Position numbers and translations under genes: made by a program. A stretch of 64,000 nt of DNA from Bifidobacterium sp. ESL0704 (lineage in GTDB: Bacteria; Actinomycetota; Actinomycetes; Actinomycetales; Bifidobacteriaceae), in NCBI RefSeq assembly GCF_029392075.1, contig NZ_CP113929.1, positions 620,001-684,000 on the forward strand. Direction: 5' to 3'. Shown here one piece after another: positions 18,001 to 27,285 of this stretch. Numbering within the stretch: position 1 is the first letter of the stretch; every line of letters begins with the position of its first letter. The notes beneath the pieces are model-generated. The model searched no databases. It was given only the letters and a program-made list of their open reading frames with translations, and was not told where the DNA came from.

Positions 18001-19771
18001 CGATTTCCTGTATACCTATGTGCCCGAACGCTTTGACCGCGTGCTTGATGCCGATCCGACGACCCGGGATTACACGCCGCTTGCGGATTCCGGACGCTTC
18101 GCCGGCCTTGACGCCGATCCTCGTGGGCTCGTGGCCGCCTCACGTATCGAGCTGATGCGTCAGAGCGATGCCATTGCAAACGAGAAGGGCAAGGGCGCCG
18201 ATTCGCCTGACTTTGCGGCCGGGCCGTCGCCATCGGGCGCCATGCCCGATGCCGTGTCTTCGGCGCGCGTTCGGGATGCCGCCGTGTCGCTGGCACTGCT
18301 TGACGATGCCGGGCTTGAAGCGGCCGATCCCGAAAGCTGGCCGTATACCTTCGATACGCAAGACGAAACGAGTGTGCGTTCAGAGGCCGTGCAGCAAACG
18401 AATGTCCGGAAATCATCGCAATCCGATCAGCCTGTTTCATCCTCGGCCTCACAGGCTGTCCGGCCTCCACGCCATGCGTCGAACAATAATGATTCATCGT
18501 CTTTGGCTCCTACGGTGACGCTTTCCCCCTCGCAGGTCGACCGCATCTGGGCTTGCCCGGTCTGCTGGATGCTGGAAAGCCAGTTCGCCGGCCCGCGGCC
18601 GTCCAATGCGGCCACGAGTTTCGGCACCCTGATCCACAAGGTCGCCCAACTTGCCAGCGAAGCCGGCTTGGATGCCCCCGATTTTTTGGCACAAAAGCCC
18701 GAAAACGAACGTATCGAGGCGATTACGGCTCGCTTGATGGATATGTATCGTGAGCTTGCCGACGACCTGGGTGCCATCGATGACCCTGAGCAGCGCTATC
18801 GCGCGGAAAGCAAGGATGAGGGCGCGCGGCAGACGCTTGCCGATATCGCGACCTACTTTGTGACTTCAAACGACAAGGATTATCCCTACGCCAATCTCAA
18901 GAACTTCACTGTTGGCCGTCTGCAGCGGGCGGATAGCGAGTACGAGTTCGCGGCAAAGTTCGGGCTGGATGATATCTGTGCGGCCTATAACGCCATCGAG
19001 GGCATCGAGCCGATTGGTGTTGATGACCTGGCGGGCATTATGGGCGTGCTCAACGGCGGCTGGCCCGAGGCCATGAGCCTGGATCTGCAGGTGCGCCTGA
19101 CCGGACGCATCGACCGTATGGAATGGCGGGATCTGGGCGACGGCAAAGAGCATATACGTCTGATTGATTGGAAAACCGGGCACAAGCATACAGCCAAGCA
19201 GATGTTCAACGATCTGCAGCTGGTCTGCTACCAACTCGGCCTGGCGTTCCCCGAGGCGAATCGTTCGCAGAACCACGGGGAAGGCGCGACTTCGACGGCT
19301 CTGCCCAACGCAGGATTGCATGGTGCCGAGGCGCTCAAGGCCATGCCCGACATCACCCAAAGCGCCTTGTTCGACGTCGATGAGGCCACGGCTCCGGCCT
19401 TGAGCTATCGAACCCCCGAAACGCTTTTCCAACCCCCGCTTTTCCATGGCGGAGCGTTGAACGGCACGGGTTTCACACCGCGCAGCCATTATTCCGACTT
19501 GCAAAAACTGGCGGATATTCCCGATTTGCCATCCGAGGCTCCACAAGGTGTGAGTGGGCATGCCTGGCAGGGGTTCCTCTCGTTGCGCGGTACCCAGGCG
19601 GTATGGGCGCTGACCATGATCTCGCGTATTTTCTATGCTGCGGCGGCCTCGCGTTCGAGTGTGTTGGTCGCCCGTCCTCAGCCCGACCACGTGGCTTGGT
19701 GCCATATGAAAACGGTGTGCCCGGCCTGTGCCGGTGAGGTGGATACGATCTATGAAGTCAGGAGGGGCTGA
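15053..19771 (+). CDS. AdnA/AddB-like helicase-nuclease subunit (PD-(D/E)XK)
   Basis: A 1572-residue protein resembling the AdnA/AddB side of the actinobacterial AdnAB DNA end-resection machine. It has a Walker A motif GAPCSGKT (39-46), a helicase motif II in the form DDFQD rather than the usual DEYQD, and a UvrD-like motif III region (LLLVGNPDEAVQTFRGS). A C-terminal RecB-type nuclease carries LIDWKTG, with D1372 and K1374 in the active site. CPVC before the nuclease and CPAC near the C-terminus could hold an iron-sulphur cluster, as in AddB. Two acidic low-complexity linkers (about 400-440 and 725-765) make it longer than usual. Start is ATG 15053 or 15059, neither with a clear ribosome binding site. 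The next gene begins two bases after the stop. Confidence 0.85.
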   Translation: MVMSGNDTLDFSGYVAMDAAKTMLDDASETHARTLLVAGAPCSGKTGFALAATLEGILRFGDGKVSMAVSGRQAADRLSDRIIRTVSSTSTARPVTTLSAIAFRLLSAWREGGRQPLPKLLNGAEQDALLRQVVAVHVGHARSGELCDTCELMRQYFAADDWVDTVYGERAGESADRLHGAGSGRQGAKAGGAQGLPRSVSQGAGSSDVLFARGVNDAFVMQLRDMLARMDELGLGASREDEVLRSLTDLQDVEGEYRLRDERLGVQWRLAFALRREYVQAVVDGYPGQFRLDSSRLLVEGAQAAAQVPDAVLPEFVVIDDFQDLTLAGLSFLEALARRGVRLLLVGNPDEAVQTFRGSYPEYLFMRAQQPLLSAELLTLPVRRICQTTSVPEGSCESQDGGSGDGPLDSTDDNGIAAAGVSGVVGHRNDGEPALRDDAAASSSYLDLLASRVSLSIAANEDTSVALPDRPGKLPRVSASLPIETLEANDSRPEDGSVETLLYRNPREELDDVVWRIKEAHLSSGCQWNDFAVIAHDNDTVRAFGERLRGDGVPVRYSAVTRPLKDDPSVQGLFALLELARLRHDGIDASGMSLTQTARYVRSRVQTLLESPLVSLRSSSAAYTSSLPARLSPVESVMKAVASLAQVVGVEANGDNGSSDGEEIGQSVDVTAQLPHLQAAWKTLRDRLVVQRKEGDIEVDDSLLEGETRQDEADMPFGLDAMYIMLAFDEPEKDSGKNAVADEQEGDDAMAHAEADDTGDASAVLDLIGKVGGDLYSRAFAHVWDLVAAVEQGLRALPSSEPQYALGLAWEACHVAEAWQCQALANNADGRAANDRLDVMMRLFAYASGTGAEQSVGDFISSVRSMRIEADSLAKVAPVDQAVTLTTPAGAAGSHWRFVFIAAIQQDVWPNLAARNTMFGGENLADIVLHGGMRDEHEPGRAGGDPELAQVLSAEQKSFLVALTRAGERVTLSAVLSDDTVPSDFLYTYVPERFDRVLDADPTTRDYTPLADSGRFAGLDADPRGLVAASRIELMRQSDAIANEKGKGADSPDFAAGPSPSGAMPDAVSSARVRDAAVSLALLDDAGLEAADPESWPYTFDTQDETSVRSEAVQQTNVRKSSQSDQPVSSSASQAVRPPRHASNNNDSSSLAPTVTLSPSQVDRIWACPVCWMLESQFAGPRPSNAATSFGTLIHKVAQLASEAGLDAPDFLAQKPENERIEAITARLMDMYRELADDLGAIDDPEQRYRAESKDEGARQTLADIATYFVTSNDKDYPYANLKNFTVGRLQRADSEYEFAAKFGLDDICAAYNAIEGIEPIGVDDLAGIMGVLNGGWPEAMSLDLQVRLTGRIDRMEWRDLGDGKEHIRLIDWKTGHKHTAKQMFNDLQLVCYQLGLAFPEANRSQNHGEGATSTALPNAGLHGAEALKAMPDITQSALFDVDEATAPALSYRTPETLFQPPLFHGGALNGTGFTPRSHYSDLQKLADIPDLPSEAPQGVSGHAWQGFLSLRGTQAVWALTMISRIFYAAAASRSSVLVARPQPDHVAWCHMKTVCPACAGEVDTIYEVRRG

Positions 19772-19772
19772 G

Positions 19773-22700
19773 ATGACGGAAGAGGAGAACCTGAGCCGGT
19801 TCAACGACATCGACGGTGTGCATGTCGGTATGAAGCCGTCCGACGGCAATAACCGTGACGATGCGGGCCATGGGCCCACAGTCGCCGCGACCAATACCGA
19901 CAGTCCCGAGCAGTCCGCGGTCATCAACGCGCCCGAGGACGCCGACGTACTCGTGGTCGCCGGTGCCGGGTCCGGCAAGACCTACACCATGACCCGCCGC
20001 ATCATCAACCTGATCGAGGTCGGCGTGCCGCCCGAGAAGATCCTCGGCCTCACGTTCACGCGCAAGGCCGCCTCCGAGCTGCTGGGCCGCGTTTCGGGCG
20101 CCGTGGCCGAAAACGCCAGGACGGGCGAGGCTGCGGCGGCCGCTGCCGGCGCTTCGCACCGTGCCAACGTGTTCCTCAAACCCCAGGTCTCCACCTACGA
20201 TGCCTTCTTCCAGTCCATTGTGCGTCAATACGGCCTTCTGGTCGGCTTTGACCAGAACACCCAGCCATTGAGCGAGGCCGGAGCCCACCAGCTTGCCGTC
20301 ACCGTCATCGATGAGAACATGGACATCCTGCGCGGGCAGGGTTTCGGCGGTTTTTCCGATATCGTCACCAAGGTGCTGGGGCTTTCCAACGCCATCAGCG
20401 GTTCGATGATCGGCGAGCATTGCGTGAGCGTTCCCGATGCCATCGCCCGTATACGTGCGTGGGACCAGGCGTTCATCGCGCAAATGGACACCGCCATCGG
20501 CGATGAGGTGGTGCCGCAGGACGAACCGAAGCCCGGCAAACCCCCGAAGCGCAGGAAAAAGGACAGCGACGAGCGATTCGCCGAACGTATCGCCGAGTAT
20601 CGTGCCACCTACCATGCCCTGGCCGTTTTCCGCAGTGCCGGAGCACGTGCCGTCGCGCAGAAACGTGAGATCCTGTTGACCTTGGTCGAGCGTTACCACG
20701 AGCGCAAACAGCAGCTCAATATGGCGGAATTCAACGATTTCACCGTCGCCGCCTATGCATTGATCACCCGTTTCCCCTCGATAGGCGAGCGTCTGCGTCA
20801 TCGCTATACCCATGTCCTGCTTGACGAATATCAGGACACGTCCACCACCCAGGCTGCGCTGATTGCCGCCTTGTTCCATCCTTATGGTTCTGCATCGCGG
20901 TCAGGCTGTTCCGCGGTCAACGCCGTCGGCGATCCCTTCCAGTCCATCTATGCCTGGAGAGGTGCAAGCCCCGGAGCGTTCCGCATGTTCCAACGTGATT
21001 TCGGCATGGATGAGGCCGCCAGGCCGTTTTCGTTGAGCGTCACCCGACGCAATGCCAGAGTGGTTCTCGAGGCGGCCAACGACTTGACCCAACCGCTGCG
21101 TACGCCCCAGGCGATGCCGTCGAGCTCGCCGATGCATGAGGTGGCGGTGCCGGCGCTGACCACCATTGACGGGGCCAAGGAAGGCACGCTGGGTGTGCTT
21201 GGTTTCGATACGCTTGGCCAGGAAATCGACGCCGTCGCGCGTTTCGCCAAAACCTCCATCGCTAGGCACACGCCCAAAGATCCGGGCCGCAAGGACGTCC
21301 GCCCGCATGTGGCCGTCCTGTTTAGAGGCAAGAGCACCATGCCGCAATTCGCCGAAGGGCTGCGTAAAGCGGGACTGACGACGCTGACCGTCGGCTATTC
21401 GGCGCTCCTGGACCGTCCCGAAATCCGTGATGTGCTGGCCTTGCTGCATGTCATCGCCGATCACACGGACTCAGGTGCCCTGATGCGTCTTTTGGCAACG
21501 CCGCGCTTCGGGCTGGGCAGCCATGACCTGAACGCTTTGGCCAGGCTCGCCAGCCGTCGCAACGACGAATACCGGTTCCGTGCACTGGCCCAGGCCGGGC
21601 TGGTGCCGGCCGATGCCAAACCGGACCAGAGGGCGAAACTGGTCGCCGAGCATCGCGATCAGGTGCCCAACATGGTCTTTCTTGCCGATACTCTGAGCGA
21701 CGACAAGCTTGTGGCGACCTTGGATTCGCCTCGTGTCGCCTCGCTTTTCAGCGCGTCCGGACTTGCCGCCATCCGTCATGCGGCGGGAGTTTTGCGGCAG
21801 GTCAATGCCGTTGTCAACCACGGTCTGGTCGAAATCATCGAAACCGCCGTCGAAGCGCTCGATCTCGATATCGACACGGTCGTGGCGCTTGCGCTTGAGG
21901 AATCTGGGAGCCGGGTCGAGCCCGCTTTGGCGCGTTCGCCGATGAACGCCCTGGTGGACTTGGTCAACACCTATACACGGGAAATCACGGAGGGGGCAAC
22001 GCCTACGCTGCGCGGGTTCGTTTCCTGGGTGGATTCGCTCAAGACCATCCCCGACGAAACCGCGGCGGTTCCGGGCGACCCGGTCGACGTGGTGCTGATG
22101 ACCATCCACCAGTCCAAGGGTCTCGAATGGGATTCCGTGGCCATTGTCGGCATGAAGGCCACGAGTTTCCCGTCCAATCAGGGCGACAAACTCAAGGTCG
22201 AATTGGATGAGAATCATATCGGCGGTTTGAAAGACGGCGTCTGGCAAGCCCCGCAATATCGTGAGACGGCCAATACCTGGCTTGATGACCCGGCGGCCGT
22301 GCCTGTGCCGGTACGTGCCGATGCCAATATCCTTCCCCGATTCCCGCACGATGCAGGTGTCGGCGACGATCCACTTGCGGCCCTGCAGGAGCTTTCCAGC
22401 GTGGAGACGATGGGCAACGAGTCCGAGGGGCTGATGCGGGTCTTCGACACGATTGATGAGGAAGACAATGCTTTTGGGACGGATGGAACCTCTGGAGCCG
22501 GCGGTAAGCCGTACCTTTCCCAACAGGAGGAATACGGCCGGCGGCTGCATGCCGACGAACGCCGGCTGGCCTACGTCGCCTTGACGCGTGCCCGCGAGGA
22601 GGTGCTGATGACCTACAGCCGTCACGCCGAACTCTCGCGAGATCCCGGTGCGGCCGGCACGGGTCACGATTCCAAACCGTCGAATTTCCTTACCGAGGTG

Positions 22701-24308
22701 CATGACGCTTTGGCATATAGGGATGATGTGGCCGTGGTCGAAGCCGAAACACAAACCTCCGCTGGCGATAATGACGATTTGACCGACATCGAAAGTGCGG
22801 ATGCCGCGGATATATTGCAAAACGACAATCCGTCGATCGCTCATGTCGGCGATGCCGAAGCCGGGAATACGATCGGTGCCGATTCGTCGGTTCTCCGCAC
22901 GTTATCGGAATTGAACGCGCCCAAGCCAGACGGCCTCTTCGTCGGCTCCCATGCCAAGGAATACGAACAGGCCGTTGTCGAGGAAGCTTGGCAAACGCCT
23001 CTTGACCGGGATGGGGAGCAAGCGGATGAGACGTTGCCGTGGCCTGCATCGTTGAGTGAGGGGATGGCGGCTCGGCTGCGTCGTTCGGCCGCGGTGGCCC
23101 GGCAGGCGCACGAGCGTCTTGTTGCGCAAGTCGAGGACGGCAAAGCCGGTAAGGATGGCAAAGCCGGTAAGGACGGCAAAGCCGGTAAGGACGGCAAAGC
23201 CGGTAAGGACGGCAAAGCAGGCAAAGCCGGTGATAACGCTAAGCGTGCCGTTGCGGGCGAAACTTGCGAAACTCCGACCGGCTCTGCAACCCGATCCGTC
23301 ACGCAAGACGGGAACGATGCCGTCGCGCTTGCGGTTGACCGCATAGCCGCTGAGCTGCCCGAAGGCCAATCACTTGCCGAACGTACGCGTATGCTGTTAG
23401 CCGACAACGATCTGATGCCATCGATGCAAATCGTGCAAAACGGTGGCGATGGTGCTTTCGCGGCGGGAACCGAACGCTCTGGTGCCAAAGGTGGCGTCTG
23501 CGAAAACGTGAATGCTCTGGATGTCGAGGTGCGTCGTCGCGGCGAGCGTATTCTTGCCGGCCGTCGGCAGAATGTCACCTCGTTGCAGGCCAGTGCAGGC
23601 AATATGAGCAAGAAGGAGAGCCGGAATTATTGGCGCGCTCTTGTGCGTCCGATTCCCCGTGTCGCGTCGCCTGCCGCCGAAGCCGGTACGCGATTGCACG
23701 CATGGGCGCAACGCTTCGTCGATGCGTTCGGGGCCGATGAGGTTGCCGAGACACCCGCAGACGATGGCGTTTCGGCAATCGCCATCGGTGGCGTCAGTGA
23801 GACCCGTGCCTCGCTGATCGCCGATCTCGTCCAGGCCGAAACGCATCCGCAAGCCGGCCAAAGCGCGACGGACCGCAAAATCCTGACATGGCAGCGCCGA
23901 CTGGTCGAAAGCCGTTGGGCGTCCCGGCGTCCGTATGCGGCCGAAGAGCAGATTGTCGTCGCGATTGCCGAACTCGGCGACCGCATTGTCAACGGCAAGC
24001 TCGACGCGGTGTTCTACGGCGGACTTGATGTCGACGACCCGACGAAACGGTTCACCATCGTCGATTGGAAAACCGGTAAGAGGCCGATGACGCAGGAGGA
24101 TATCGACCGGAAACTGGCGCAGCTCGACATGTACCGGCTGATGTTTTCGCAAATGAAGAACATTCCGTTGGACAGCATCGACGCCACATTGTATTATCTT
24201 GACGTGGCCCGCGAGGATCGTCGTGAGGAGCATGCCAAGCCAAAATCCAAGCTTGAGATTTTGAGGGAGCTGAACGCCGGAATCCCGGTGGCCAGTGACG
24301 AAGATTAG
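19773..24308 (+). CDS. AdnB/AddA-like UvrD-family helicase-nuclease subunit
   Basis: A 1511-residue superfamily 1 helicase fused to a RecB-type nuclease, the likely partner of the preceding gene in double-strand break resection. It has Walker A GAGSGKT, motif II LLDEYQDT, motif III AVGDPFQSIYAWRG, the ATP-coupling motif VALTRAREEVLM, and a C-terminal nuclease with IVDWKTGKRP. The two domains are separated by a long acidic linker containing a GKAGKD hexapeptide repeat. The ATG at 19773 follows AGGAGGGG and sits two bases after the upstream stop, so translation is probably coupled. Both subunits keep an intact nuclease signature, as in AdnAB rather than RecBCD. Confidence 0.9.
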   Translation: MTEEENLSRFNDIDGVHVGMKPSDGNNRDDAGHGPTVAATNTDSPEQSAVINAPEDADVLVVAGAGSGKTYTMTRRIINLIEVGVPPEKILGLTFTRKAASELLGRVSGAVAENARTGEAAAAAAGASHRANVFLKPQVSTYDAFFQSIVRQYGLLVGFDQNTQPLSEAGAHQLAVTVIDENMDILRGQGFGGFSDIVTKVLGLSNAISGSMIGEHCVSVPDAIARIRAWDQAFIAQMDTAIGDEVVPQDEPKPGKPPKRRKKDSDERFAERIAEYRATYHALAVFRSAGARAVAQKREILLTLVERYHERKQQLNMAEFNDFTVAAYALITRFPSIGERLRHRYTHVLLDEYQDTSTTQAALIAALFHPYGSASRSGCSAVNAVGDPFQSIYAWRGASPGAFRMFQRDFGMDEAARPFSLSVTRRNARVVLEAANDLTQPLRTPQAMPSSSPMHEVAVPALTTIDGAKEGTLGVLGFDTLGQEIDAVARFAKTSIARHTPKDPGRKDVRPHVAVLFRGKSTMPQFAEGLRKAGLTTLTVGYSALLDRPEIRDVLALLHVIADHTDSGALMRLLATPRFGLGSHDLNALARLASRRNDEYRFRALAQAGLVPADAKPDQRAKLVAEHRDQVPNMVFLADTLSDDKLVATLDSPRVASLFSASGLAAIRHAAGVLRQVNAVVNHGLVEIIETAVEALDLDIDTVVALALEESGSRVEPALARSPMNALVDLVNTYTREITEGATPTLRGFVSWVDSLKTIPDETAAVPGDPVDVVLMTIHQSKGLEWDSVAIVGMKATSFPSNQGDKLKVELDENHIGGLKDGVWQAPQYRETANTWLDDPAAVPVPVRADANILPRFPHDAGVGDDPLAALQELSSVETMGNESEGLMRVFDTIDEEDNAFGTDGTSGAGGKPYLSQQEEYGRRLHADERRLAYVALTRAREEVLMTYSRHAELSRDPGAAGTGHDSKPSNFLTEVHDALAYRDDVAVVEAETQTSAGDNDDLTDIESADAADILQNDNPSIAHVGDAEAGNTIGADSSVLRTLSELNAPKPDGLFVGSHAKEYEQAVVEEAWQTPLDRDGEQADETLPWPASLSEGMAARLRRSAAVARQAHERLVAQVEDGKAGKDGKAGKDGKAGKDGKAGKDGKAGKAGDNAKRAVAGETCETPTGSATRSVTQDGNDAVALAVDRIAAELPEGQSLAERTRMLLADNDLMPSMQIVQNGGDGAFAAGTERSGAKGGVCENVNALDVEVRRRGERILAGRRQNVTSLQASAGNMSKKESRNYWRALVRPIPRVASPAAEAGTRLHAWAQRFVDAFGADEVAETPADDGVSAIAIGGVSETRASLIADLVQAETHPQAGQSATDRKILTWQRRLVESRWASRRPYAAEEQIVVAIAELGDRIVNGKLDAVFYGGLDVDDPTKRFTIVDWKTGKRPMTQEDIDRKLAQLDMYRLMFSQMKNIPLDSIDATLYYLDVAREDRREEHAKPKSKLEILRELNAGIPVASDED
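23139..23228 (+). repeat. 18-bp in-frame tandem repeat coding GKAGKD
   Basis: Four copies of an 18-bp unit (23139, 23157, 23175, 23193) are followed by a shortened fifth. They encode consecutive GKAGKD hexapeptides from residue 1123 of the helicase-nuclease subunit. The third base varies in only one copy, so the expansion is recent or maintained by slippage. Confidence 0.9.
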
Positions 24309-24523
24309 GCATTTATGTCGACGATGTATGCCACCTGGTGATATATTGTGCGTTGTTTATGGCCGGTAGGGTTTACGTTCGTCAATACGGCGGATATGGC
24401 TCGTAGCGTAACACAATATGGGTATGATGTAGTGGTTTTGATTTTTGATTTGTCTCTTGAATGAGGCTTTTGCCCGGAATACGGGTTCTGTGTCGGTAGG
24501 GGCCGGCAGGTGACGGAGTATAG

Positions 24524-25246
24524 ATGATTATGGAGGAACACGGACGTATGGAACATGTTGAGCAAGGCGATGCCGGAATCGGAGTGGTCTATTCCCCGAT
24601 GATCTGGAGTGATGTAGAGGCCATCACCCGGCAGTTCGATGAGACCTGGGGCCATTATGCGCTGCTGGGTGACAATCAAAAGCTTTCGCTGCTTCTTTCC
24701 TACCATTTTGTGTTGCATTATATCGAGCCGGCGACGCGAGGCGAAATCGCGCACAAAAACGGCCAATTCATGGGGGTCGTGCTTTCGCGGGTCTCCGGCC
24801 AGCCGGTGATGTTCGGCAACGTTGCGCAGGAAATGGCGAAAATCGACGAACGGCTCAACTCGATTCCGGCTGGGCGCAAGGCGCTGATGGATACGGAACT
24901 GGGCTTCGAGATCGAGCGGCGTATGGAACGCCAGACCGGTATCAACGACAAGGCGCCCGCCGAAGTCGAGCTTTTCCTGGTGTCCTCGGCCTCCCGCGGC
25001 CAAGGCGTCGGCGGCCAGCTGTGGAGCCGCACCATGGAGTATTTCGAGCGCGCGCACGAGCCGATGTTCTACCTGCATACCGATTCGGATTGCGACGTGA
25101 GCTTCTACGATCGTCACGGGATGAAGCGCATCGCCGAACGGGAGGAACAACGCCATCCCGATGATGGCCGCGACCGCGGGATGGCCCCGACCAAGATGTT
25201 CATCTATGCCGGCGTTCCCGCAAAGGTCAAGCAGACCGTTTCATAA
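24524..25246 (+). CDS. GNAT-family N-acetyltransferase
   Basis: A 240-residue protein that probably transfers an acetyl group from acetyl-CoA to an unknown amine. The coenzyme A binding motif is RGQGVGGQL, inside VSSASRGQGVGGQLW, followed by the conserved SFYDRHGM segment of GNAT motif B. The start at 24524 has GGAG six bases upstream; the ATG at 24548 has GGAGG further away and is an alternative. It is monocistronic, downstream of the AdnAB-like pair on the same strand but 215 bases away. Substrate unknown. Confidence 0.8.
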   Translation: MIMEEHGRMEHVEQGDAGIGVVYSPMIWSDVEAITRQFDETWGHYALLGDNQKLSLLLSYHFVLHYIEPATRGEIAHKNGQFMGVVLSRVSGQPVMFGNVAQEMAKIDERLNSIPAGRKALMDTELGFEIERRMERQTGINDKAPAEVELFLVSSASRGQGVGGQLWSRTMEYFERAHEPMFYLHTDSDCDVSFYDRHGMKRIAEREEQRHPDDGRDRGMAPTKMFIYAGVPAKVKQTVS

Positions 25247-25328
25247 AGTCTGGCGGGGCGGCAGGTGTTGCTGTCGGTGTGATGCGGCAGCGGTTGCGTG
25301 CTGGCGGTTTGGCGTTCGACGGATTTCG

Positions 25329-25351
25329 GAAAGCGGCTTTGTGCCGCTTTC
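25329..25351 (+). terminator. possible terminator after the acetyltransferase gene
   Basis: GAAAGCGGC at 25329-25337 pairs perfectly with GCCGCTTTC at 25343-25351 around a 5-base loop. There is no T-run, so it may be an mRNA end-stabilising stem rather than a classical terminator. The rest of the 323-base gap 25247-25569 shows no gene. Confidence 0.5.
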
Positions 25352-25569
25352 TGCGTATTGTGCAGGCGCACTGAGACGGCGTTTCGCACGGGAACCTCGG
25401 AGTTACGCTGCAGGCTTTCGTCCAATCGGGTTGGATAGACTGGATGTATACATTAACGGTATTGAATGATGTTTGACATGTCTTGCGATGATGTGATGGT
25501 TCCGGCATCGGAGAAACTGCGATTCTGATGCCTTCCTCATCCCGACTTGTCGGAAAGGGTTGATGGGCA

Positions 25570-26919
25570 GTGAGCAATACGGGTCGTAGCGTTCCGAGCC
25601 AGCGTCACCGGTCGCCGTATGGACGGCTTTTCGCCATTCCCGGTGCCAAGGCGTTCTGTATTTCCGGGGCGGTGGCCAGACTTCCGATTTCGATGATGAG
25701 CCTGGGAATCGTGCTTGCCCTGAACCACATGTACAACAACTGGACGATCGCCGGCACGATGAGTGCGGTCTACATCCTCGCCGTCGCCGTGGTCACGCCG
25801 TTCTATGCGAGGCTTTTCGACCGGTTCGGCCAACGCAAGGTGGGCTGGCCCGCGCTGGTCGTCTCCGTGCTGTTCATGCTGGTTTTCGCCTTTGCCGCTT
25901 GGGCCCGTGTCTCGATTCCGGTTCTGTTCGTGTTGGCCATCGCGATGGGCCTGACCCAGTTCGCATTCGGCGCCTTGGTGCGTACCCGCTGGGCATACGC
26001 CTTGCGCGATCCGAAAGATAGCGACTTGTTGGACACCGCCTATGCGCTCGAGGCCGGCATCGATGAAATGGTGTTTATTTTAGGGCCTATTCTTGCGGCA
26101 GGCCTGGCGACTTCCGTGAGTCCGGTTTCCCAGCTGTTCGTGCCTACCATCGCCTGCGCGATCGGGGGAGCGGTCTTCTTCTCGTTGAAAGACACCCAGC
26201 CTCCCGTCATCGAAAGCGTGACGGTCGCCGCCGCGCCTGAGACGGATGCCGATGTCAAGGCGGCTTCGGCCAACCACGGTGGCGAACTCGGGCTGCGCCT
26301 CGACGAGGACGGGGTGAGCCTCAAGCAGCTGCATACCCACGCCCCGAAACCCAAGAGCGTGTTGCTCTACGGCGGTGTCATCCCGCTGCTGGTCGTGTTC
26401 GTGGTCTTCAACATGAGCTTCAACGAGTTCGATGTCTCGGTCACCGCGATGATGAAGGCCATCGGCCGCAGCCAGTTCCTGGGCGTGCAGCTGGCCATGT
26501 TCGCTGTCGGCTCCTGCATCGGCGCGTTCATCTTCGGCTCGCACAAGCCCAAGGGCTCCAACTGGAAGCATATGGTAGTCTATCTGGCACTGCTCACCTG
26601 TGGCTACGTGCTGTGCCGTCTTTCTATGGACAACCTCATCCTGCTGGGTGTTTTTTCGGTGCTTTCCGGCCTGTGTGTCTCACCGCTCTTCGCCACCGGC
26701 AATCTCATTATCAAGGACATCGTCCCTCCCGCCAGCCTGACCGAGGGGCTCTCTTGGGTCACCACCGCCGGCACCGTCGGCACGTCCTTCGGTTCCTCGC
26801 TGGCCGGCATGGTGCTTGATGTCTCCAGCCCGCATGTCGGTCTGCTCCTGCCGATTGCCACCACGTTCATCGCCGTGCCCCTGGCCGTCCTTGGCTGGGC
26901 TTTGGCGCGTAGACGCTGA
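25570..26919 (+). CDS. MFS-family transporter
   Basis: A 449-residue integral membrane protein of the major facilitator superfamily, probably an exporter. About twelve hydrophobic helices are visible in two halves, with the RLFDRFGQRKVG loop between helices 2 and 3 matching the MFS DRxGRR-type motif. A hydrophilic central loop (about 215-260) separates the halves. It starts at GTG 25570, ten bases after GGAAAGGG; the nearest in-frame ATG lies inside the first membrane helix and is rejected. The substrate is not evident from the sequence or neighbours. Confidence 0.8.
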   Translation: MSNTGRSVPSQRHRSPYGRLFAIPGAKAFCISGAVARLPISMMSLGIVLALNHMYNNWTIAGTMSAVYILAVAVVTPFYARLFDRFGQRKVGWPALVVSVLFMLVFAFAAWARVSIPVLFVLAIAMGLTQFAFGALVRTRWAYALRDPKDSDLLDTAYALEAGIDEMVFILGPILAAGLATSVSPVSQLFVPTIACAIGGAVFFSLKDTQPPVIESVTVAAAPETDADVKAASANHGGELGLRLDEDGVSLKQLHTHAPKPKSVLLYGGVIPLLVVFVVFNMSFNEFDVSVTAMMKAIGRSQFLGVQLAMFAVGSCIGAFIFGSHKPKGSNWKHMVVYLALLTCGYVLCRLSMDNLILLGVFSVLSGLCVSPLFATGNLIIKDIVPPASLTEGLSWVTTAGTVGTSFGSSLAGMVLDVSSPHVGLLLPIATTFIAVPLAVLGWALARRR

Positions 26920-27065
26920 GACGTAGTGATATCCCGAGTTGCTGATGGCGATATGTGGTGTTCGGCGTCAGGGATACACGTTTCGTGTCCCAATGCTGCC
27001 GTTGTAAAGTCGCATTCGACGCAAGCCGCGGCCCACAATGTTCATTTCGCCTCATTTTCGTGTTG

Positions 27066-27226
27066 TTGGTGCCACCAAGTCCCCGTTTTTTGCCACATAT
27101 AAGACCATATTTATTAAAAAGCCTCTGCTTGGTGCACCAAGCAGGCCAAAATTGAGTGAATTCACACTCATTCTTATATAATTCGGGGTCTTGGTGGCAC
27201 CAAGACCCCGAAAACGAGTGTGAATT
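27066..27226. repeat. 62-bp-period palindrome array, TTGGTGCACCAA family, locus B
   Basis: Cores lie at 27066-27078 (TTGGTGCCACCAA), 27129-27140 (inside a 20-bp perfect palindrome 27125-27144) and 27191-27203 (TTGGTGGCACCAA), spaced 63 and 62 bp as in locus A. The third core is the centre of a 31-bp palindrome, 27182-27212, which is itself enclosed by an 11-bp inverted repeat, 27159-27169 with 27216-27226. The array lies in the MFS / DUF559 gap, just beyond the 3' end of the DUF559 gene. Confidence 0.88.
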
Positions 27227-27285
27227 CGTTATAAAAGAAAAAATCGAGAATTGCATGATCCCGTGTATCGGTGATTTGCCGCTTT

